Shown here: positions 6,742 to 16,498 of the stretch, in pieces
Layout of the letters: every line of letters begins with the position of its first letter
How positions within the stretch are numbered: position 1 is the first letter of the stretch
Origin: UBA7672 sp047601145
GTDB taxonomy: Bacteria > Pseudomonadota > Alphaproteobacteria > Caulobacterales > Hyphomonadaceae
Length of the DNA stretch: 64,000 nt
NCBI GenBank assembly: GCA_047601145.1
Contig: JASGJW010000001.1
Span: 620,001-684,000, forward strand
Direction of reading: 5' to 3'
Notes under the pieces: generated by a model
Databases searched by the model: none
What the model saw: the letters and a program-made list of their open reading frames with translations, nothing else
Told to the model about the DNA's origin: nothing
Translations under genes and position numbers: made by a program

Positions 6742-9625
6742 CTACTCCAGCTTCCGCTCAATCAGCTCTACCTGGAAGCATTCGATCTGGTCGCCTTCGC
6801 GGATGTCCTGGTAGTTGGCGAACGCCATGCCGCATTCCATGCCCTGCTTCACTTCCGGCACCTCGTCCTTGAAGCGCTTCAGGATGGACAGCGTGCCCTC
6901 GTGGATGACCACGTTGTCGCGCAGCAGGCGGACGCCCGAACCGCGGCGCACGATGCCTTCCGAGACACGGCAACCGGCAACCTTGCCGACCTTCGAGATG
7001 TTGAAGATCTGCAGGATTTCCGCGTAGCCGAGGAACGTCTCGCGGCGTTCCGGCGCCAGCATGCCCGACAACGTGTTCTTCACGTCGTCGATCAGGTTGT
7101 AGATGATCGAGTAGTAGCGGATCTCGACACCTTCACGCTCGGCCAGGTCGCGCGCCTGCTTGTTGGCGCGGACGTTGAACGCGATGATCGGCGCATTGGC
7201 CGAAATCGCGAGCTGCACGTCGCTCTCCGAGATACCGCCGACTGCGCCCAGCACGACACGCGCGCGGACTTCGTCGGTCGACAGCTTCTCGAGCGATTGC
7301 GTGATCGCCTCCACCGAACCCTGCACGTCGCCCTTCACAAGGAACACAGCCTCTTTCAGGCCGCCGCCGGCAGCGCCGCCGCCTTCCTTGATCCGTGCAA
7401 GCATCTGGTCGAGCGAAGTGCCCGCCCGAGCCGCCGGACCTGACTTGTTGCGCTTGGTGCGCAGGCGGTAGTCGGTGATCTCGCGGGCGCGAGCCTCGCT
7501 ATCCACGACAACGAACTGGTCGCCAGGATCGGGCGCGCCATCGAGGCCGAGGATTTCGATCGGCGTCGCGGGCTTCGCGTCTTCCACCTGCTGGCCGCGC
7601 TCGTTGTTGAGCGCCTTGACCCTGCCCCACTGGCCGCCGGCGACAACGATGTCGCCGCGCTTCAGCGTGCCGCGCTTCACGAGAACGGTCGCCACCGGAC
7701 CCCGGCCCTTGTCGAGCTTGGATTCGATGACAACCCCGTCCGCGTCGCGGTCCGGGTTCGCCTTGAGTTCGAGGATCTCGGCCATGGCCGTGATGGTGTC
7801 GGTGAGTTCGTCCAGCCCGGTCTTCTTGAGCGCGGAGACGAACACGGCCGGCGTCTGGCCGCCCATGGCTTCGACCTGCACGTCATACTGAAGCAGCTGC
7901 GTCAGCACGTTTTCCGGCTTGGCGTCGTGCTTGTCGACCTTGTTGACCGCCACGATGATCGGCGCGTTGGCCGCCTTCGCGTGCTGGATCGCTTCGATCG
8001 TCTGCGGCATCACGCCGTCGTCCGCCGCCACCACGAGGATGACGATGTCAGTGGCGTTGGCGCCGCGGGCGCGCATGGACGAGAAGGCCGCGTGACCCGG
8101 CGTGTCGAGGAAGGTGATCTTCTCGCCGGACTTCAGCTGCACCTGATAGGCGCCGATGTGCTGCGTGATGCCGCCGGCCTCGCCCGACACGACGTCGGTC
8201 TGGCGCAGGGCGTCGAGCAGCGATGTCTTGCCGTGGTCGACGTGACCCATGACCGTCACCACAGGCGGGCGCGGCTCGAGGTGATCGTCGATGTCTTCCT
8301 TGCCTTCGAGGCCGATCTCGACGTCCGATTCCGCCACGCGTTTCACTGTATGGCCGAATTCCTCGACGATCAGCTGCGCCGTGTCGGCGTCCAGCACATC
8401 GGTCGAGCGGACGAGTTCGCCCTGCTGCATCATGAATTTCACGACGTCGGCCTGGCGCTCGCTCATGCGGTTGGCGAGGTCGGCGACGGTGATCGAATTC
8501 AGGCAGCACGACTTCGCGCGAGACTTTTTCGCCCGCGCCGCCCGCCAGCTTGAGACGGCGATCGCGCTCACGCTCGCGCGCGCGCTTCACGGCGGCGTAG
8601 GAACGCTGCCTGTCCTCATCGTCTCCAAGCGCGGCCGAAATCGTCAGCCTGCCCTGACGGCGTTTCGGCTCGTCCTTGCGTGCCGGACGGTTTTCGCCGG
8701 TCGGGTCATTGTCGCCCGCGCTCTTCACGCGCTTGACGCGTCCGCCGAGTTCGCTCAGCGGCGTCAGTTCATCCGGATCCAGTGGCGCAAGCGGACGCGG
8801 TCCGCCGCCAGGGCCACGGCCGCCAGGACCGCCCGGTCCACGGCCAGGACCACCACCCGGTCCGCCCGGGCCACGCGGACGATCGCCCGAGAAACCACCC
8901 GGACGCGGTCCACGATCGCCACCCGGGGCGCCGCCCGGTCCACGCGGTCCGCCCGGACCACGCGGACGATCGCCATCGGGGCGCACGCGCACGGCGCCGC
9001 CCGGTCCACGCGGAGGCGCGGCGCGGTCGCCGCTGTAGCTGGTTGCGCCCGTGCGCGGGGGAGCGCCACGCGAGTCACGGCGGAAGTCGCCGCGTTCCCC
9101 GCGATCAGCACCGCCGCCGCCACGGCCGCCACGGCCGCCGCGGTCACGTTCGCCATCCTCTTCATCGTCACGGGCCTGCGGCGCAACATCGCCACGCGCC
9201 GAAGCTTCCTGCCGGCGCTTTTCTTCCTCGGCCATCCGGCGCGCTTCCTCGGCGCGGCGGCGGTTGGCTTCCTCGATCGCTTCCTGTTCGGCGCGGCGGC
9301 GTTCCTGGTCGGCGCGCGCGGCGTCGATCGCAGCCTTGCGGGCCTTGAGTTCGGCTTCAGAGAAGTTGGACTTCTTGACGGCCTCCTGGGCGGCTGTCGG
9401 CTGCGCTGCGGGTGCAGCGGCGGCGGCCGGTTTCTTCTCGGGCTCAGGGGCTCGGGCCGCTGGCTTGGGCTGCGCGCCCGGAGCCACGACGACCTTCTTC
9501 TTCTTCACCTCGACCGCCACCTGCTTGGAGCGGCCGTGGGAGAAGCTCTGCTTCACCGTCCCGGTGTCCGACCGCTTCAGCGTCAGCGGACGGCGTCCAG
9601 AGTTATCGTCTTTCGTATCGCTCAA
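6742..9625 (-). CDS. infB: Translation initiation factor IF-2 (apparent one-base frameshift)
   Basis: IF-2 brings fMet-tRNA to the 30S subunit and hydrolyses GTP on subunit joining. The N-terminal part, starting at ATG 9625, has the typical LKRSDTGTVKQSFSHGRSK opening. An Ala/Glu/Arg-rich helical section follows, then a long Gly/Pro/Arg-rich stretch (about 8780-9040), ending REVVLPE. The rest continues in another frame with SITVADLANRM, the GTPase motif GHVDHGKT, NKVD, and the domains II-IV. The reading frame changes around 8496-8497: removing one T (coding strand) from GAATTCG restores a continuous 960-residue protein. IF-2 is essential, so a sequence error is the simplest explanation. It is the last gene of the rimP-nusA-ylxR-infB operon. 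Confidence 0.93.
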
Positions 9626-9726
9626 TTCGTTCTCTTTGTTTCAGGTCTTGTCGTTCGCGACGGCGTCGCCGGAAGTTCGGAAGTCAAACCGGTGTGCCCG
9701 GAGGATCGCCCCCGGAGACATGGGCC

Positions 9727-10503
9727 TTAGGTCTCTTCAATGTTTCGCCCCGTAGCGACCCTCCCGGAACCGGAGGGCGGCTGCCAGTCTGGCAACCACA
9801 CACGCCGGAACCCGGAAAGCCTCGCCAGCTCCCCCCTCCAGGCGTGCGCTATACGGCCAAATTTGAGGCAAGCGTGTATCACACGCTCACGCCCCAAGGC
9901 CATGCCCAATTCATCGCCCGAAAAACAGCCGATGACGGGCGGAAGATCACGGTTTCCAGTGGATTTACCAGCCTCGTCCTGATCGGGGCCGTAGAGCCCC
10001 TTCACCAGGGCGAGCACCTTCTGGCGCTGGTCCTCTGAGCCGTCGGAAGCTTCGATCAGGCACCCCGGACGGGCTTCGCGCACGGCTTCCCGCACCTGTT
10101 CGAAGCCTAATATGAGATCGCCGGAGCGTTTTGCGAGCCCGAGCTGGTCAAGAATCCGCTTCGCCAGCAGCATTTCTGTCTGAACGGAAAGGTCCGGCGC
10201 AACTTTCACCTGCGTTTTGAACGCCCGGTTGAAAGCGCCTTTCTTCACGGCAAGGTCGATTGCCTCCGCGCTGGCCGTCACCCAGGCGCCCCTGCCCGGC
10301 AGGCGCGCCGCCAGATCGGCCATCACATGACCGTCCGGCGCCAGAACGAACCGGATCATCTCGCCCTGTTCGCGCCGCTCCATCGTGACGATGCAGCGGC
10401 GCTCAGGCTCACGCGCGCCCGCCTTGCCGGCGCGGGGCGGACCCGCGTCGGTTTCGGCATCTGGAATGCCGCTCAGCTCGCCATCACTGGTCGCTTGAGG
10501 CAT
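9727..10503 (-). CDS. YlxR-family RNA-binding protein fused to an L7Ae-like domain
   Basis: A 258-residue protein. Residues ~30-105 form the YlxR (DUF448) domain, with RRCIVTMERREQGEMIRFV and GRGAWVTAS. Residues ~115-205 look like the L7Ae/eL8-like RNA-binding domain found fused to YlxR in alphaproteobacteria (DLILGFEQVREAVRE). A hydrophobic, basic C-terminal tail follows. YlxR proteins bind RNA, and in some bacteria one has been linked to RNase P (RnpM). The start overlaps the nusA stop by 20 bases, so translation is probably coupled. The gene sits in its usual place between nusA and infB. Confidence 0.88.
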   Translation of the reverse strand: MPQATSDGELSGIPDAETDAGPPRAGKAGAREPERRCIVTMERREQGEMIRFVLAPDGHVMADLAARLPGRGAWVTASAEAIDLAVKKGAFNRAFKTQVKVAPDLSVQTEMLLAKRILDQLGLAKRSGDLILGFEQVREAVREARPGCLIEASDGSEDQRQKVLALVKGLYGPDQDEAGKSTGNRDLPPVIGCFSGDELGMALGRERVIHACLKFGRIAHAWRGELARLSGFRRVWLPDWQPPSGSGRVATGRNIEET

Positions 10504-12199
10504 TCGCCCCCTTCAGGTTGAACAGCTCGTCGCCACGGCTGCGGGCCGTGTCCGCCGGCGTTTCGGCGCCAGCCGCATCGAGTTCGGCCTCTTCCGCATC
10601 GAGCGCCGCGGCGCGCGCCGCCAGCGCATCTTCCAGCGCCTGCGGCTCGACCCAGCCGGCCGCCACGCGCGCCTTGAGGATGAACAGCTCCGCATCGTCG
10701 CGGCTCATGTCGCCCTTCTCGAGCAGGCCAGGCACGAATTTCGGCTTGCCATCCGGACCCGGCTCTTTCCAGCCGACGAGATCGTCCGGCACGAGGCCGG
10801 CAAGGTCGTCGATGTTCTTGACGCCGTTCTCGCCGAACTTGACGGCCATCGCAGGCGTGACGCCTTCCATGTCGGCCACTTCGTCCGTAACGCCCAGCTC
10901 TTTCCGCTTGGCGACCAGTTCGGCCGTCAGCTTCTCGAGGTATTCGCGCGCACGCTGCTGGAGTTCCGAGGCCACTTCCTCGTCAAAGCCTTCGATCGAG
11001 GCGAGCTGCTCGATCTCGACATAAGCGATCTCTTCCACGGTCTCGAAGCCTTCCGAGGCCAGCAGCTGGGCCAGCGTCTCGTCGGCGTCCAGCGCTTTCT
11101 GGAACAGGTCGGTGCGCTCCTTGAACTCGCGCTGACGACGCTCGGAATCCGCAGCTTCTGTCATCAGGTCGATCTGCCAGCCCGTGAGTTGCGATGCGAG
11201 GCGCACGTTCTGGCCGCGGCGGCCGATCGCCAGCGGGAACTGGCTTTCTTCCACCACGACTTCGACGCGGCCTTCTTCCTCGTCGATCACGACCTTGGAG
11301 ACTTCGGCCGGCTGCAGCGCGTTGACGATGAACGTCGCATCGTCGCCCGACCACGGAATGATGTCGATCTTCTCGCCGCCGAGTTCGGACACAACCGCCT
11401 GCACGCGCGCGCCGCGCATGCCCACGCAGGCGCCCACGGGATCAATGGAGTTGTCATGGCTGAACACGCCGATCTTGGCGCGCGAGCCCGGATCACGGGC
11501 GCAGGCCTTGATCTCGATCACGCCCTCGTAAACTTCAGGCACCTCTTGAGCAAAGAGCGCGATCATGAAGCTCGGGTGCGAGCGCGACAGGAAGATCTGC
11601 GGGCCCTTGGCCTCGGACGAGACCTTGTAGAGGTACGAACGGACGCGATCGCCCGTGTTGAAGTTCTCGCGCGGAATGCCGTCATTGCGGCGGATCACGC
11701 CTTCAGCCTTGCCGAGGTCCACGATCACGTGGCCGTACTCGACGCGCTTCACCGTGCCGTTGATGATCTCGCCGACGCGGTCCTTGAAGTCGTTGTACTG
11801 GCGGGCGCGCTCGGCTTCACGGACCTTGCCCGTGATCACCTGCTTCGCCGTCTGGGCCGCGACGCGGCCGAATTCGAACGGCGGCAGCTCTTCGCGGAAC
11901 TCGTTGCCGATCTCGGCGTCCGCATCCATCTTCTTGCCCTCGGCAAGCGTGATCTGCGTCACCGGGTTCTCAACCGTCTCCACGACAGTCTGCACGCGCC
12001 ACAGCCGCGTTTCGCCGCTATCCGGATTGATCTCCGCGCGGATGTCGTGCTCCAGGCCGTAGCGCGAGCGCGCGGCCTTCTGGATCGCCTCTTCCATCGC
12101 CTCAAGCACGATGCGCTTGTCGATGGATTTCTCCGCCGCGACCGCGTTCGCGATCTGCAGGATTTCCAGCCTGTTAGCCGAAACTGCTCCGGTAGCCAT
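10484..12199 (-). CDS. nusA: Transcription termination/antitermination factor NusA
   Basis: A 571-residue protein that binds RNA polymerase and nascent RNA. The order is: N-terminal polymerase-binding domain (residues 1-~135), S1 domain (~140-205, GTVKRVEYGHVIVDLG), then two KH domains (~210-350) including the GACVGMRGARVQAVVSELGGEKIDI signature. C-terminal acidic helix-hairpin-helix repeats follow (to ~540). The length is normal for alphaproteobacteria. It lies five bases downstream of rimP in the same operon. Confidence 0.96.
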   Translation of the reverse strand: MATGAVSANRLEILQIANAVAAEKSIDKRIVLEAMEEAIQKAARSRYGLEHDIRAEINPDSGETRLWRVQTVVETVENPVTQITLAEGKKMDADAEIGNEFREELPPFEFGRVAAQTAKQVITGKVREAERARQYNDFKDRVGEIINGTVKRVEYGHVIVDLGKAEGVIRRNDGIPRENFNTGDRVRSYLYKVSSEAKGPQIFLSRSHPSFMIALFAQEVPEVYEGVIEIKACARDPGSRAKIGVFSHDNSIDPVGACVGMRGARVQAVVSELGGEKIDIIPWSGDDATFIVNALQPAEVSKVVIDEEEGRVEVVVEESQFPLAIGRRGQNVRLASQLTGWQIDLMTEAADSERRQREFKERTDLFQKALDADETLAQLLASEGFETVEEIAYVEIEQLASIEGFDEEVASELQQRAREYLEKLTAELVAKRKELGVTDEVADMEGVTPAMAVKFGENGVKNIDDLAGLVPDDLVGWKEPGPDGKPKFVPGLLEKGDMSRDDAELFILKARVAAGWVEPQALEDALAARAAALDAEEAELDAAGAETPADTARSRGDELFNLKGANASSDQ

Positions 12200-12204
12200 T
12201 TTCC

Positions 12205-12873
12205 CTATTTCCTCTCGTCTTCGTCGTCTGCGTCGAGGTCTTCGTCCTCGTCGAACTCTTCGTCGTCACCGACTTCGACATCATCGAAGTCCTCGCCGTC
12301 TTCGCCGGACATTTCGTCCGCCTCGCCGCCGAAATCCTCTTCATCCTCATCGACAGCCACATCCGCCGCCGCCTGGCCCTTGGCCCGTGCGTCCTGGATC
12401 AGCTTGTCGGTCAGCACCAGCACAGCGCGGCTCATGTCGTCGACCGCCAGCGACGTCTCGCCGCCATCCTTCAGCCGCAGCGCCACGACGCCGTCCGTCT
12501 CGCTCTCGATCCAGCCATGGAAGCGCTTGCGCCCTTCCGCGTTCGGATAGCTGAGCTCGACCCTCACCTCGTGACCGAGCCACTTCGCAAAATCGCCCTT
12601 GCGCGTCAGAGGCCGGTCGATGCCGGGCGAAGACACTTCGAGCGAATATTCCCCCGCGATGGGGTCTTCCACTTCAAGGATCGGATTGAGCGCGCGGCTG
12701 AGCTTCGCGCACGCCGCGACCGTCATCGTGCCATCCGGCCGCTCGGCCATGATCTGCAGCGTCGGCGTCTGCGAACCCGTCACGCGAATGCGCACCACGT
12801 CCAGCCCGAGGTTCTTCGCCACCGGCTCGACCATGTCGAGAATACGCAATTCAAGTTCGCTCTGAGCCCGCAT
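12205..12873 (-). CDS. rimP: Ribosome maturation factor RimP with a long acidic tail
   Basis: RimP helps assemble the 30S subunit. I choose ATG 12873 (MRAQSELELRIL); the open frame continues upstream into non-coding leader sequence. Residues ~1-160 are a standard RimP with YSLEVSSPGIDRPL and LGHEVRVEL. After that comes an unusual C-terminal extension of about 45 residues made almost wholly of Asp and Glu, ending in DERK. The tail could contact basic ribosomal proteins (inference). First gene of the nusA-infB operon. Confidence 0.93.
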   Translation of the reverse strand: MRAQSELELRILDMVEPVAKNLGLDVVRIRVTGSQTPTLQIMAERPDGTMTVAACAKLSRALNPILEVEDPIAGEYSLEVSSPGIDRPLTRKGDFAKWLGHEVRVELSYPNAEGRKRFHGWIESETDGVVALRLKDGGETSLAVDDMSRAVLVLTDKLIQDARAKGQAAADVAVDEDEEDFGGEADEMSGEDGEDFDDVEVGDDEEFDEDEDLDADDEDERK

Positions 12874-12897
12874 GCGGGGTCGTCTACCTTCAGTTTT

Positions 12898-12957
12898 GCC
12901 CGGAAAACCGGGCCGGAAATGCGAAGCGGCGGCCCAGTTCCCGGGGCCGCCGCTTCG
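12898..12957 (-). promoter_or_regulatory. Leader of the rimP operon with two hairpins
   Basis: Reading towards rimP, a 14-base perfect stem (12922-12935 with 12944-12957, loop of eight) is followed by a second hairpin, GCCCGG-AAAA-CCGGGC, at 12898-12913. The T-run of a classical terminator is missing. In enterobacteria the equivalent leader carries attenuators under NusA control; a similar role here is inference. No tRNA-fMet gene is present. Confidence 0.5.
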
Positions 12958-13110
12958 ATGTGAGAACTGGTTCGAGCGGGCATATAGGCGCTTAAAACAG
13001 CGATGTCGAGGGGTATCTACTCTGCCCTGACTGTGCCCCCACGGCAGTCTTTTGCACGCAATAACCATAGGCTACGCCTGCCTGACGGGGAAATCAGCCG
13101 GGAGCACTCC

Positions 13111-14448
13111 ATGAAACGCCACCTGTTCACCGCGGCCTCCGCCGCGATCATCGCCCTTGCCGTCGCCTGTTCGCCTGAGGCGCCGAAGCCGGCGGCGGAA
13201 GCCACGCCGCCGCCCGCGCCGACGGTCGCCGACCCGGCTGTCTCATCGATCGCAATGGCGGCTGATCCCGCGAAGCTCGGCTTCGATCCGGCGATCTTCG
13301 CGAAGGCGCACGACGATCTCGAAGCCGACGTGAAGTCAGGCAAGATCCCCGGCGCTGTCCTCCTGATCGCCAAGGGCGGTGAAGTCGTGAACGTCACCAC
13401 CGTCGGCACGGAAGGCCCGGGCGATGCAGATCCGATGACGCCCGAGACCATCTTCCGCGTCTATTCGATGTCGAAGCCGATCGTCTCCGTTGCGACCATG
13501 CAACTGGTCGAGGAAGGCAAGCTCAAGCTCGAGGACCCGATCTCGAAATACATCCCCGAATTCGCCAACCCGAAAGTCCTCGAGGGCAAGGGCAAGACGC
13601 ATCCGGCCGCCCGCGAGATCACCGTGCGCGATCTCCTGAGCCATGAATCCGGCCTCATCTACGGCGTGTTCGACCAGGAGTCCGAACTCGGCAAGATGTA
13701 CATGAAGGCTGGCGACACGCGCTTCGACTGGACCGCGCTCGACCTCTCGAAAGCCATCGCCGCCCTTCCCCTCGCCTTCGATCCCGGCACGGCCTGGCGC
13801 TATTCGCGCTCGACGGACGTGCTCGGCGCCGTCATCGAAGTCGCCTCGGGCAAAACGCTCGACGTCCTGCTCAACGAGAAGATCTTCACCCCGCTCGGCA
13901 TGAACGACACGCACTTCTATCTTGAGCCCGATGAAGGCTCCCGCCTCGCCGAGCCGCCGACCACGCTGAAAGCGCCGCTCTCGCAACCGAAAACGGCCCA
14001 GCCCATGTTCTCCGGCGGCGGCGGCCTCAACGCCTCCACGGAAGACTATTTCCGCTTCGTCGAGATGCTGCGCGGCAAGGGCACGTATCGCGGCGTCCAG
14101 ATCATCAAACCCGAAACGCTCGACGCCATGCTGGTCGACCAGATTGGCCCGAACGTCGACCGCAAGACCTGGTTCTATGGCCCGCTCGGCGGCTTCGGTC
14201 TCGGCTTCGGCCTCCTGCCGATCGACATGAAAGACCCGGCCAAGGGCAACGTCTTCTCCTGGTCCGGCTATGCCGGCACCAACATGTGGGTCGACCCGAA
14301 GAACGACATCACCATGGTCTTCATGATCCAGAACAACGAAGCCTCCGCCGACTACCCGCAGAAGCTCCGCGACTGGGTCTATGGCGGCTATCACGATCCC
14401 GCCGCCGCTCCGGTCGCTGCTGCCGCAGCCCCGGCCGCGCCGCACTAG
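13111..14448 (+). CDS. Serine hydrolase of the beta-lactamase (class C/esterase) family, lipoprotein
   Basis: A 445-residue protein. ATG 13111 gives a lipoprotein signal ending in ALAVAC. A Pro/Ala-rich linker follows. The catalytic domain has the SxxK motif in VYSMSKP (Ser nucleophile, Lys general base) and a YSRS motif in the place of YxN. Further landmarks are GGGGLNASTEDYFRF and a C-terminal SWSGYAGTNMWVDP, where KTG/HTG would lie. This arrangement is typical of periplasmic EstB/penicillin-binding-like esterases rather than true beta-lactamases. The substrate is unknown. It is a single-gene unit convergent with the gene at 14500. Confidence 0.85.
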   Translation: MKRHLFTAASAAIIALAVACSPEAPKPAAEATPPPAPTVADPAVSSIAMAADPAKLGFDPAIFAKAHDDLEADVKSGKIPGAVLLIAKGGEVVNVTTVGTEGPGDADPMTPETIFRVYSMSKPIVSVATMQLVEEGKLKLEDPISKYIPEFANPKVLEGKGKTHPAAREITVRDLLSHESGLIYGVFDQESELGKMYMKAGDTRFDWTALDLSKAIAALPLAFDPGTAWRYSRSTDVLGAVIEVASGKTLDVLLNEKIFTPLGMNDTHFYLEPDEGSRLAEPPTTLKAPLSQPKTAQPMFSGGGGLNASTEDYFRFVEMLRGKGTYRGVQIIKPETLDAMLVDQIGPNVDRKTWFYGPLGGFGLGFGLLPIDMKDPAKGNVFSWSGYAGTNMWVDPKNDITMVFMIQNNEASADYPQKLRDWVYGGYHDPAAAPVAAAAAPAAPH

Positions 14449-14470
14449 ATCGGCGAACACCGAATGCAGC

Positions 14471-14493
14471 AGGCCCGGCCCAGCGCCGGGCCT
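14471..14493. terminator. Terminator between convergent genes
   Basis: The stem AGGCCCGGC/GCCGGGCCT is extended by flanking GCAG/CTGC. It lies 23 bases after the esterase stop and just before the stop of the minus-strand cytochrome-like gene. It could serve both strands. Confidence 0.6.
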
Positions 14494-14499
14494 GTCTGC

Positions 14500-15471
14500 T
14501 TATGGTGACTGCGCCAGGGCCACGCGCAGTACATCGGGATTGTAGAGCGAGCGCGGCTCTTCACGCAGCACCAGCGCACCTGCCGCATCGATCAGATGCG
14601 AGGGCGGGTCGCCCACCTTCCCCGCGCGCACGGTATCGATCCACACGCCGATTGCCTCGCTCGCCTTCACCAGCGCCTCGCGCACATCAGCCTGATCCGG
14701 CGCCACAAAACGCTCGTGCACGCGCTCGAGCGCCTCCCTGCTCATCCTCGCCATGAGAATTGCAGACGGCTTGTCTCCGCTCCGCGCATAGTCGTCCGCC
14801 GCCATCATACCCATGATCGTCGCCATGAAATCGGTCATCGCTATTACGGGAACGGTCGCCGAAGGGTCGCGGCACTTGGTCATGTCGAGCATGTCCAGAA
14901 ACACCAGAAGCGCGTCGAAGATCGCCGGCGGCGGCTCCTGCCCGTCGAACTCCTCGACCACCAGCCCATGAACCTTGGCGCGGAACTCGGGCGTCTTGCG
15001 ATTGCGCATCTGCCGTCCGTCGCGCGCCGCAAGATCCGGGATTGGCAGCGGGTTGAACACACCATCGCCCCGCGTGTGCGACAGCAGGCTTTGCGTCACA
15101 TCCGCCGTACCGGTCTCGCCTGAAACGCCTTCAAGCCGGAAGCCGGGATTGCCGCGCCCATTGAGATGACAGGACGAACACGACAGCCCCATCCGCCCCG
15201 CCGCACCGCCCAGCAGGGCCGAACTCTCAAATGCAATCGAACCGATGACGTCCGGAGCAACGCCCTGGCCAACCGGCTTCTGCGACAAGGCCATGGGCTG
15301 GACGCATATCGACGGCCTTTCCGATAGCGCCTTCACCTTGTCCGCGCCCGGCGCGATCCAGCGCAGCGCGCGGATGTTCGACGCCTTCGGTGCGTCAGAA
15401 ACATTTCCCGCCTCCGGCGCGCTTGCACACGCCGCGACAGCGAGCATCAGCCCAACAACAAGAGCCCTCAG
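14500..15471 (-). CDS. c-type cytochrome-like lipoprotein
   Basis: The first in-frame ATG (15447) would leave only seven residues before the lipobox Cys. A CTG at 15471 gives a proper lipoprotein signal (RALVVGLMLAVAAC) and overlaps the TGA of the preceding gene as CTGA, so I place the start there (about 323 residues). A single haem-binding CSSCH motif lies near residue ~100, followed by NGRGNPGF. The surroundings recall the di-haem MauG/cytochrome c peroxidase superfamily, but I see only one CxxCH. It is translationally coupled to the TPR gene upstream. Confidence 0.72.
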   Translation of the reverse strand: MRALVVGLMLAVAACASAPEAGNVSDAPKASNIRALRWIAPGADKVKALSERPSICVQPMALSQKPVGQGVAPDVIGSIAFESSALLGGAAGRMGLSCSSCHLNGRGNPGFRLEGVSGETGTADVTQSLLSHTRGDGVFNPLPIPDLAARDGRQMRNRKTPEFRAKVHGLVVEEFDGQEPPPAIFDALLVFLDMLDMTKCRDPSATVPVIAMTDFMATIMGMMAADDYARSGDKPSAILMARMSREALERVHERFVAPDQADVREALVKASEAIGVWIDTVRAGKVGDPPSHLIDAAGALVLREEPRSLYNPDVLRVALAQSP

Positions 15472-16382
15472 GATTTCGCCCCGTCGATCCAGCGGCGCAG
15501 CTCCTCAGCTTCCTCGCAGCCGAACTTGCAGATCTTCTCCAACGTCACGAGCTGCTGCTTCGCGCGTCCTATCTGCCCCGTCTCGACATAATACTCGCCG
15601 AGATACTCGTTCGCCCCGCGATGCGCCGGATCAAGCTTCAGCGCCGCCGAATAGTAGCTGATCGCCACGTCGTAATTGTGCAGCTTGCGGTTGGCGAAGC
15701 CGATATAGGTCAGCACGTCGGGATGCGGTCCCAGCGCCACGCCCGCCGCGCGCAGCGACCACAGCGCCTCCTCGTATTTCCCTTCATTGATCAGGCCCGA
15801 CGCCGTCAGATACGCCGCATCGCCATCCTTTGCTGACGCCAGCCGTGTCATTTCGCCCGAGAGCTGCAACTCGCCTGCGGGATTGGCGACCGCCGCATCG
15901 ATCCGCGCAATCGCTGCATCGATCGTGGCAGCTTCCGCACACGTTCCCGCGCACTTCTCCTTCAACCCTTGAAGCGCTGTCTTCTGCTCGGCTGCCTTGC
16001 CCGCATCGCCCTGCTTGGCTTCCACCGCGCCCAGCCATCCGCGCGCCAGCGCATGGTTGCCGTCATACTTCACGGCGTTGCGGAGATATTTCCGCGCATT
16101 GTTGAAATCCTGCTGGCCGATCTGCGCCAGCGCCATCATGTAGTTGACGTTGGCATCCTTGCCCGCGAAGTCGAGTACGTCGTCGAACGCCTTCTCCGCC
16201 TGCTTGAAATTTCCAGCCTTCAGGAGATCGACGCCCTGCGCATAGCGCTTGGCCGGATCGATGTTCGATCCGGATGCGCTCGGGGATCCGCCACCGCCTC
16301 CCCCGCCGCCATTCGCCGCCAGCGCCGGCGTCGCGATCAGCGCGGCCATCGCCGCCGCCACAAACAGGTGAGCACGCTTCAT
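15468..16382 (-). CDS. Exported tetratricopeptide-repeat protein
   Basis: A 304-residue protein with a Sec signal peptide (cleaved near ALA-A), then a run of glycines. Several TPR motifs cover residues ~45-130 (YAQGVDLLKAGNFKQAEKAF, ARGWLGAVEAKQGDAGKA) and ~185-280. A CAGTCAEA motif in the middle and a KFGCEEAEEL motif near the end supply paired cysteines. The Cys pair between TPR blocks resembles that of the proteins at 27857 and 60762. Likely a periplasmic scaffold. Overlaps the cytochrome-like gene downstream. Confidence 0.82.
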   Translation of the reverse strand: MKRAHLFVAAAMAALIATPALAANGGGGGGGGSPSASGSNIDPAKRYAQGVDLLKAGNFKQAEKAFDDVLDFAGKDANVNYMMALAQIGQQDFNNARKYLRNAVKYDGNHALARGWLGAVEAKQGDAGKAAEQKTALQGLKEKCAGTCAEAATIDAAIARIDAAVANPAGELQLSGEMTRLASAKDGDAAYLTASGLINEGKYEEALWSLRAAGVALGPHPDVLTYIGFANRKLHNYDVAISYYSAALKLDPAHRGANEYLGEYYVETGQIGRAKQQLVTLEKICKFGCEEAEELRRWIDGAKS

Positions 16383-16498
16383 CGACGGTCCTCCCTTGGA
16401 GATGACGGAGCCTACGCCTGCCTTTCTCGCGCGCCAGCGGAAAAAACCGCCTGCAGGTCATGACCTCGCGGATTTGAAGTGACGGCCGCGTCAGGCCA

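Noticed and set aside
8780..9050. Possible CRISPR or tandem repeat array
   Set aside because: The repeats are short, imperfect and in frame within IF-2; there are no spacers and no cas genes.
11189..12550. A 453-residue plus-strand frame across nusA and rimP
   Set aside because: Antisense shadow: composition is dominated by Arg, His, Asp and Ser and it crosses two well-recognised genes.
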